A stretch of 64,000 bases of DNA from assembly GCF_048544455.1 (NCBI RefSeq), contig NC_133534.1, positions 30,394,217 to 30,458,216 on the forward strand. Reading direction: 5' to 3'. The DNA comes from Silene latifolia. Its lineage: Eukaryota > Streptophyta > Magnoliopsida > Caryophyllales > Caryophyllaceae. Numbering within the stretch: position 1 is the first letter of the stretch; every line of letters starts with the position of its first letter. The position numbers and the translations under genes are program-made. Of this stretch, positions 57,850-64,000 are shown one piece after another. The notes under the pieces are model-generated. The model was given only the letters and a program-made list of their open reading frames with translations, was not told the DNA's origin and did not search any database.

Positions 57850-57857
57850 TATAAATA
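57850..57857 (+). promoter_or_regulatory. TATA box of C 5' LTR
   Basis: TATAAATA in the context 'cactataaataccccatta', conserved in B at 19394. Confidence 0.6.
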
Positions 57858-58951
57858 CCCCATTAGGCTAATTAGAGGAGCATGTTCTTCTTATCAATAA
57901 TTAGTGTAGTTAATATCAATCAAAACTCTCTTCAATATTGTAATCAAGTATTAATCAAGTTTTAATCCAAGTTTTAGTTCTTTAATCTCTCTTTTGTTCA
58001 TCCTTTATTTTGGGTAATTGAAGATTATTTGGGTTATTATTGGGAGATTGACAACCTCTCAATCTAGCATTCAAGTACTTCTATTATTCTTGCTTTATTA
58101 TTGGAATCATTAGTAGGTATAATCTCTTAATCCCTTTTTAATTATTGTTAATTACTTTCATTTATTCATCATGTTTCATATTGTTAGTATGATTGACAAC
58201 CTTGCTAGCATGATCAACATGATAATGAGTTAGTAGTCTCTTAGCTAGGGTTAATGGGTGATTAGGGGAAACCAACATGGGGAATGATTCATGCTTAAAT
58301 TAATATGCTTTCATGCTTTATTTGCTTGCTTGTTTTGATCTCAACTCATGCACATGTTATACTTGATGAAATGCTAAGCCTATGAATCCTTGCATTTACT
58401 ATCATCTCCTATCTTTTCAATGAGACTTGTAAGACATAACCCAACTCGAGTCTCATTAGACCATGCATGTTGTTGAGTAGGGAAGATTAAGTCGACTTGC
58501 AGGTGTTGTACAATCTAATCAATTCGGCTCCGGGACCCAAACTTTCCTAGGATTGTAAGATATAACCCAACTCAATCCATCACAACAATAATTGCTTGCT
58601 TATAATTTGAGAACATGTTTGTATGATCATATCCCATGATTCCCCTATGATCCCATGACACCCTAGTGCCTTTAATCAATTGTTTACACCCCTTTTTATT
58701 CATCTTGCTTGTTTATTTTCATTGTTATTCTAGTTTAGTAACCTTCTACATCAACCCAATTTGTGACACCCCTTAGACACCGCTAGTTACAATAGAAATC
58801 TCATTTCAACTCCCGTCCCTTGGGATCCGACCTTTACTTGCCTCTTTACTAATTGTAGAGTTGCTTGTTAAGCTATAAATTGTGTTTTGATTCGACCGTG
58901 ACCAACGACCACATCTATTTATTTGTGAATACGAAACGGACCGATCAAAAA

Positions 58952-58969
58952 TGGCGCCGTTGCCGGGGA
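58952..58969 (+). promoter_or_regulatory. Primer-binding site of C, tRNA-Asp
   Basis: TGGCGCCGTTGCCGGGGA, 18 of 18 complementary to plant tRNA-Asp, identical to element A's PBS. Confidence 0.95.
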
Positions 58970-59087
58970 CGGTGTTTGTTTGACTTAGATTTCTTTTTAT
59001 TGTTTTTAGTTGTGTCTTTCTTTACCTTGAGGAAGTAACACTCCTCAAGGTTTGTTCTAATTGTTTTTGAGTTGTTTGATATTTTGC

Positions 59088-61936
59088 ATGTCTAGAAGGT
59101 TACAAAGTGATTTGTTACCTTTTGACCGTGAAATCGAAAGAACCTTGACGAACAATAGGAGAGTTGTTAGGAGGAATTTGAGAGGTGTTGGTGAAGTTGT
59201 TCAACCCACTAGTGAGTTTGTCAATCCTTTCGCAATAGAAGGAGAAGAAAACCCATTACACAATACCCCACAAAATCCACCTACAATGCCGAAATTCTCG
59301 TCACACTCCGTACCCACAGAGGATAATTTACCAAATGGTACTCCTACACCGCAACATCTCACCGGAAATTTTATTGCCAAGTCCTCCTTCATCCAACTAG
59401 TTGAGAGGAGCCAATTTGGGGGGATGCCTAGTGAGGATCCTCATTCTCATATGGAAACCTTTTGCGATTATTGTGATGCTATCTCTCAAACGGGCGTGAC
59501 TCAAGACCAAATTAGATGGGTCTTATTTCCTTTTTCCTTAATCGGCACCGCAAAGCAATGGTTGAAGGGCCTTGATAAGGCCACCCTTGGAATAGATTCT
59601 TGGAAGAAGTTGGCTCTAGCTTTCTACAAAAATTCTACCCCAGGAAAAGACCAACATGCTAAGAGCTCAAATTACGGGTTTTAAGCAAAGGGATGAAGAG
59701 TCTTTGTATGAAGCTTGGGAGCGGTTTAAAGGTATTTGTCGCTCATGTCCTCACCATGGACTTAGCGAATGGTTTTTGGTGCAACAATTTTGGAATGGTT
59801 TATATGAAGATTCTAGGAACATTCTCAATATGGGATCAAATGGAATGTTCACCGAAGTTGATGACAATCAAACATGGAACAAGATTGAGGAAATGGCGGT
59901 CCATAACTCACAATATAGTAGACCTCGCAAGGCTACTAGAGGAGGAAAGCATGAAGTGGACTCCGTTACTCAATTGGGTGCTCAACTTAGTGCTCACATT
60001 GACACAATCAACTTGAAGTTTGAACAAGCTATGGCTAGACTTGAGGAAAACTCAAAATCATCGAAGCATCATGTCAATGCCATGACGGCATCCTCATCAA
60101 TCCCATGTGGGATATGTGAGAATTGTGGAACTTTGGGTCATGACCCAAGTGAGTGTAGGGGAACAACCGAACAAGTTAATGCTTTCCAAGCTTACAAGAG
60201 TGGTACCCCTTATTCCAATTTTTACAATGAGAACACCAAGTTCCATCCAAATCTCTCATACAAAAGCCAAAATGTTCAAAACCCTCAAACAACATACACT
60301 CCACCACCCATGAGAAACCAAAATCAAAGACCCTTTTACAATCAAAACCAAGGTTACCAAAATCAAAATCCATACAATCACCAAAATGACCAAGGTTTTG
60401 ATGTCCAAAAAGCGGTCCTCCAAATGCAAAAGAATCAACAAGAATTTTTCACCCAAATGCAAAAAGATAGCCAAGCAAAGGAAACCACCATCAACAACAT
60501 TCTAGCTCACACCAAGATGTTGGAAACACAATTGACTCAACTAGCATCTTCAAGCTCACAAAGACAAAAGGGGCAATTACCACCTCAAAGTAATCCCCCT
60601 AGACATGAAACGGTTAGTGCCATTCACTTGAGAAGTGGTACAAGGTATGAAGCACCGAAGAAGCAAGTTGAGGATGAAGTTGTGGAAGCTAGTGAAAAGG
60701 AAGAAATTGTGCAAAACTCCAAAGATGGAGAATCAACAAAAGAAGAAAGTTCAAAGAAAAGTGAAGACAAGGCCCTAGAGAAGGAGCCCATTGTGATTAG
60801 ACTTCCTTTTCCAAGTCGTCAAGCCAAGCCCAAATTTGATGATCAACTTGGAAAGTTCATGGAAATTGTGAAGAATTTAGAAGTCTCAATTCCTTTCACG
60901 GAATTAATCAATCACGTTCCGGCCTATGCGAAGTATATGAAAGATATCCTCACAAAGAAGAAGTCGATCCGGAAACTTGAGACTATCGCCTTCACTAAGG
61001 TGAGTAGTACAATACTTCAAGGGAGTTCACCTCCAAAGTTAAAGGATCCGGGAAGCTTCTCAATACCGTGTACCATTGGCGACACAACGATCAACAAAGC
61101 CTTATGTGATCTAGGGGCTAGTGTGAGTGTCATGCCATACTCGGTAAGTAAAAGGTTGGGGATGGGAGAGCTTAAATGCACCAACATCACACTCCAAATG
61201 GCCGATAGATCGACGAAGACACCGTTAGGGATATGGGAAGATGTCCCCGTGCGAAATGGGAAGTTTTTCATCCCGGTGGACTTTGTCATTGTTGATATGG
61301 AGGAAGATTCAAACATTCCAATCATCCTAGGAAGACCTTTCCTATACACCACCGGTGCGGTGATTGATGTGAAACATGGAGAGCTCACTCTAGAAGTGGG
61401 AGATGAAAGCATAAGTTTTAATCTTGACAAGACTATGAGAGCTCCTCGTTTGCATGAGCCGTGTTTCATGATTGATCATTATAGCCGAAAAGATGAAAGG
61501 AAGAAATCGGAACTCCAATGGAGGAAGAAAGTTGAAGATGCTCCATTCAAAGAGCAAGTGAATTATGACAAGGAGAGCTTGCAAAGCTCATCAAAATCAA
61601 CCAAGGAAGAAGAGGATGGCCTCATTGGCCAAGAGAAGAAATTGGGAGAGTTGTCTCCATCTAAGCAAGAGATTTTCAATGATCAACTCAATGAAGTTTG
61701 TGGTCTTTGGGACGACGAGTTTGAAGTGATTTTTAATCCCTACATTGGGCATGCCATCGATCATGATCAACAACGAGGGCCACGGTCTATTGAGGACCTC
61801 TACCATAATAATGAACAAGCTTTTGATTACTTTTTCAAGGTGTTAAGCAACATCAACAACACCTTGAACATGCCCCCTTGACATCTCATCAAGAATGAGA
61901 GTTTGGTGGAGTCCTCCCTAAACCACCACTTGTAAA
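59088..61936 (+). pseudogene. gag-protease of element C, one gag frameshift
   Basis: The start ATG at 59088 gives M-S-R-R-L and 'PFDREIERTL', parallel to A's gag start. The first frame runs to 59684. A small deletion near 59627 (two bases against B) shifts it to the long frame 59656-61881 (741 codons). In that frame a zinc knuckle CX2CX4HX4C lies at residues 154-167, followed by an Asn/Gln-rich spacer, a Lys/Glu-rich linker, and protease with catalytic D-L-G at residue 485 and 'IPIILGRPFLYTTGA'. An extra C near 61875 ends it early at TGA; the family end is the TAA near 61936. It is the best-kept gag-pro of the three Athila-like copies. Confidence 0.88.
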
Positions 61937-62934
61937 TATTTCTAACTCCCTAACTTACATTTCAATTCTTATATTGCATTTTTGTCATCTTTGTATTTTT
62001 ATTTACTTTGATCAAAATAATTGTCATGAAAGAGAGAAGTGAGGGAGGGACTAACAATTTCAATTGATGTGTAGTGCTTTACCTTAGTGTGGGGATGGCA
62101 ATTGCCTAGGCTATCCATGCCTTAGTAGTGCCCCCACAAAGAAGAACACAAGACTTGAAAGAAAGAATGGAAGAACGATAAAGGGAAAGCGTTGTGCACG
62201 GGTGGAACTGAATCCGTGTACAGAGAGGACGAATCCGAGCGGATTCCCAAGAATCCGCCCGTCTTATGCAATCCGAGCGTCCTGTAGAAAAGACGCCCGT
62301 CCTGAACTGAGCTGAATTTTGAAATTTTCTTGACTGTTAAAGAATCCGAGCGGATTCCTGAAAATCCGCCCGTCCTGCAGAATTCGTCCGTCCTGGGAAA
62401 AAGACGCCCGTCTTTGCAGCTGAGAAAAACAAGCAAATTTCTCTGGACAGAAATCCGTCCGTCTTTGGAGAAATACGCCCGTCCCGTGTTCAGCAAATCC
62501 GAGCGGATTGTACCAAATCCGCCCGTCTTTAGGCGAGCTTTTGCAAAGGTAGAAGAAGCAGAATCCGCACAGATTGAGCCTAATCCGCATGGATTGCCCC
62601 TGCAGTTTTGAAATTTTCGGCCTCTTTAAAACCCCTCCCACCTTCATTCATTCATTCATTCATTCATTCATAAACACTACCCACAGCATCAAAACCCTCA
62701 TCCCCTCCATCATAAAAACAAAAACCCTCAACAACATTCAACAAAAACAAATCAAACCACCCTTCCAACAACAAATTAATCACTCCTTCTTCAACAAAAA
62801 CCAAAACCAAGAACAAAATCTTCAACCTTTGAGTCGATTTTTGTTTTCATAAAGGCAAAGCCTTTCACCTTCAAATCAATTTGGGCATCCTACAAATTGA
62901 AGATTTTTCACTCTTTTCTTGGTTAAGCTCATCA
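61937..62934 (+). other. Noncoding region between C gag-pro and second ORF
   Basis: Holds the phased array (62232-62595), then 'ctttaaaacccctccc' at about 62624, a (CATT)n microsatellite at 62645-62672 and an A/C-rich leader to the second ORF. Same order as in B. A possible internal promoter, by analogy with the LTR order of array then TATA-like block. Confidence 0.6.
62232..62595 (+). promoter_or_regulatory. Phased inverted-motif array of C, 14 units in 7 pairs
   Basis: Unit starts: 62232, 62252, 62270, 62290, 62343, 62363, 62381, 62401, 62452, 62472, 62496, 62516, 62562, 62582. Every pair has 20-bp spacing. Gaps between clusters are 46-53 bp and A/T-rich with 'gagctg' and 'ctgac'-like edges. 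The unit count and pair count equal those in B, though sequences have diverged (CGCCCG replaces CGCTCG in many units). Confidence 0.75.
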
Positions 62935-64000
62935 ATGGCAAGGACTAAGGGTGCAACAAAGGCAACAAAGGCACCAAAGGCTAAGGCACTCTCACAAAGG
63001 CAAAAGGCTCTTCAAACAAAGAAAGCTTTGGCTATGGTGGTGGCAACACCAAACTTGGAAGTGCAACAACAACAACAACCTTCTATGGGACCATCAACAC
63101 CTTCTACTCCGGTATTTAATCAACTTTTGCATTATCCGGAGGTAACTTTTATTTCCGATACCCATAGAAATACCTTTGTCAAGTTTGCTATGAAATCTAT
63201 TCAATCCACCAAATTCATATGTAAAGATGCCTTGGAAAAATTGGGTGTTCTTGAACAAACAAAAGCCTTTTTCAAAGCCATGGGGTTGGAGAAATTGTTT
63301 GAAACAAAGGAATTGACATACCCCTCCCTTGTCTTGGAATTCTTAAGTTCTTTAAAAGTCACCAAAGTTGAGAATAGAGAAAATCTCGAGTTTCGTCTAG
63401 CTAATGTTAGTAGACGCATTACCTTTACGGAATTGGGTGAAATTTTGGGTCTTAGTGATGAATCAAGTTATCTTAAGCATTATGGAAAGTATGACCCCGA
63501 GCCTCTTTGGGAGGCAATCTCCGGGAAGAAATTTGAGGATTTTCATGCATGTCGTGCTCTCTTGGTCCATCATCCGGGCATAAGAGTATGGCACAAGGTT
63601 GTGGGAAATACCATAATTGCTAGGAAAGACACCAATCATTTCACAAGACTTGACTTTATTCGCCTTGAATCGGCTTTGAATATCGGAAGAATTCATACCA
63701 AGCCTTACAATTCTTTGAGGCTCTTGGTAGAAAGATGGCTTAATGTTGATAATGGGAAGAAGGGCACAACCGTTATTGTTAATGGCGGCCTAGTCACGCT
63801 CCTAGCCAAGCACTTTTATCCTAATTTCAATAAGGATAGCAAGTACAAAGCAAAGGAAGGTGGCCATCTTATTGATATGCATATTATGATTCACAAGTTC
63901 AAGTGGGTTGCCCATAACCCCCTTGACACCAAATATGGATGGTTAACTAGTGAAGCTAGATCGTTCACCTTGCCCTCGAAGATTTGTCGCCTAAGCGTCC
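62935..64000 (+). CDS. Second ORF of C, ATHILA ORF1-like, open to window end
   Basis: Reading from ATG 62935 gives 355 codons without a stop to the window edge, so the gene is partial only because the window ends. It has a Lys/Ala-rich basic N-terminus (MARTKGATKATKAPKAKAL), a poly-Gln run of five near residue 44, then the conserved region with 'FTELGEILGLS', 'HPGIRVWHKVVGNTIIARK' and 'SFTLPSKICRLSV'. It corresponds to B's broken second ORF and shows Cys, not a stop, at the B TGA site. The family resembles plant ATHILA ORF-1 proteins of unknown function. It has no polymerase motif. The phased array upstream and this ORF occur together in B and C. Confidence 0.8.
   Translation, partial: MARTKGATKATKAPKAKALSQRQKALQTKKALAMVVATPNLEVQQQQQPSMGPSTPSTPVFNQLLHYPEVTFISDTHRNTFVKFAMKSIQSTKFICKDALEKLGVLEQTKAFFKAMGLEKLFETKELTYPSLVLEFLSSLKVTKVENRENLEFRLANVSRRITFTELGEILGLSDESSYLKHYGKYDPEPLWEAISGKKFEDFHACRALLVHHPGIRVWHKVVGNTIIARKDTNHFTRLDFIRLESALNIGRIHTKPYNSLRLLVERWLNVDNGKKGTTVIVNGGLVTLLAKHFYPNFNKDSKYKAKEGGHLIDMHIMIHKFKWVAHNPLDTKYGWLTSEARSFTLPSKICRLSV

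Larger units (their letters stand above)
57196..58947 (+). repeat. 5' LTR of element C
   Basis: 1752 bp, starting TGATGTGACC and ending GACCGATCA, four bases before the PBS. It contains the phased array (57544-57704) and a TATA box at 57850. It is aligned by eye to B's 3' LTR pieces over its length. Confidence 0.9.
57196..64000 (+). mobile_element. Athila-like element C, 5' half within window
   Basis: The 5' LTR is 57196-58947, followed by a tRNA-Asp PBS, gag-protease, a phased motif array and a second ORF open to the window edge. It is the same family as B, but better preserved. It is inserted in G2. The last bases before it, ACAAG (57191-57195), are the expected target duplication, to be found again beyond the window. 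The order of parts leaves no room for a polymerase between gag-pro and the second ORF. Whether one follows cannot be seen, but B has none there. Confidence 0.9.

Noticed and set aside
3993..58969. tRNA-like sequences at the PBS positions
   Set aside because: Only 12-18 bases complementary to tRNA 3' ends are present; there are no full tRNA genes.

Overview
This window is plant nuclear DNA, almost certainly from a repeat-rich eudicot. I see no host gene, tRNA or rRNA gene. Everything I can support is a transposable element, most of them nested in one another. The plant diagnosis rests on primer-binding sites complementary to plant tRNA-Asp, tRNA-Lys and initiator tRNA-Met, on Athila-, Tat-, chromovirus- and Copia-type coding regions, and on a plant L1-type LINE with a DUF4283-like ORF1. 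I cannot name the species.

Layout, with working names. Bases 1-679 are the end of a Copia-type LTR. It sits in the 5' LTR remnant (680-773) of a large Athila-like host element B (680-45460). B carries gag-protease remains (1438-2488 and 10905-12500), a second ORF (13493-15173) and a 3' LTR broken into three pieces (17234-17816, 19321-19837, 44786-45460). Element A, an Athila-like gag-protease element (2494-10899, TSD ATGAC), is inserted in B's gag. An unclassified 1.5 kb insert (17817-19311) and Copia element D (19838-44780, TSD CCAAC) are inserted in B's 3' LTR. D is itself split by chromovirus E on the minus strand (25713-37209, TSD GTCAC), which contains a solo LTR F (31797-35211, TSD CGAGT). 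A LINE on the minus strand (39523-44405) splits D's 3' LTR. Removing all insertions rebuilds a B LTR of about 1775 bp, against 1752 bp for the related element C.

Right part. After an unclassified degraded stretch (45461-46576) come two Tat-lineage Ty3/gypsy elements. G1 (from 46577) is nearly complete but has several stops. G2 (from 52710) is cut within RNase H by a third Athila-like element, C (57196 to the end). C has an intact 5' LTR, a tRNA-Asp PBS, one gag-protease reading region and a second ORF open to the window edge.

How the parts relate. A, B and C show gag and protease but no reverse transcriptase or integrase in what is visible, so A and B look non-autonomous and C probably is. 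E, G1, G2, D and the LINE carry polymerases, but all visible ones are damaged. The most unusual signal is shared by A, B/C and E. Each family has its own short palindromic or inverted CpG motif. The motif is set in clusters with 20-21 bp phasing inside a cluster and about 50 bp between clusters, upstream of the LTR TATA box and again at internal sites. A second notable signal is an identical TAG CAA TTA between gag-pro and pol in both Tat elements, which is the tobamovirus-type leaky stop context.
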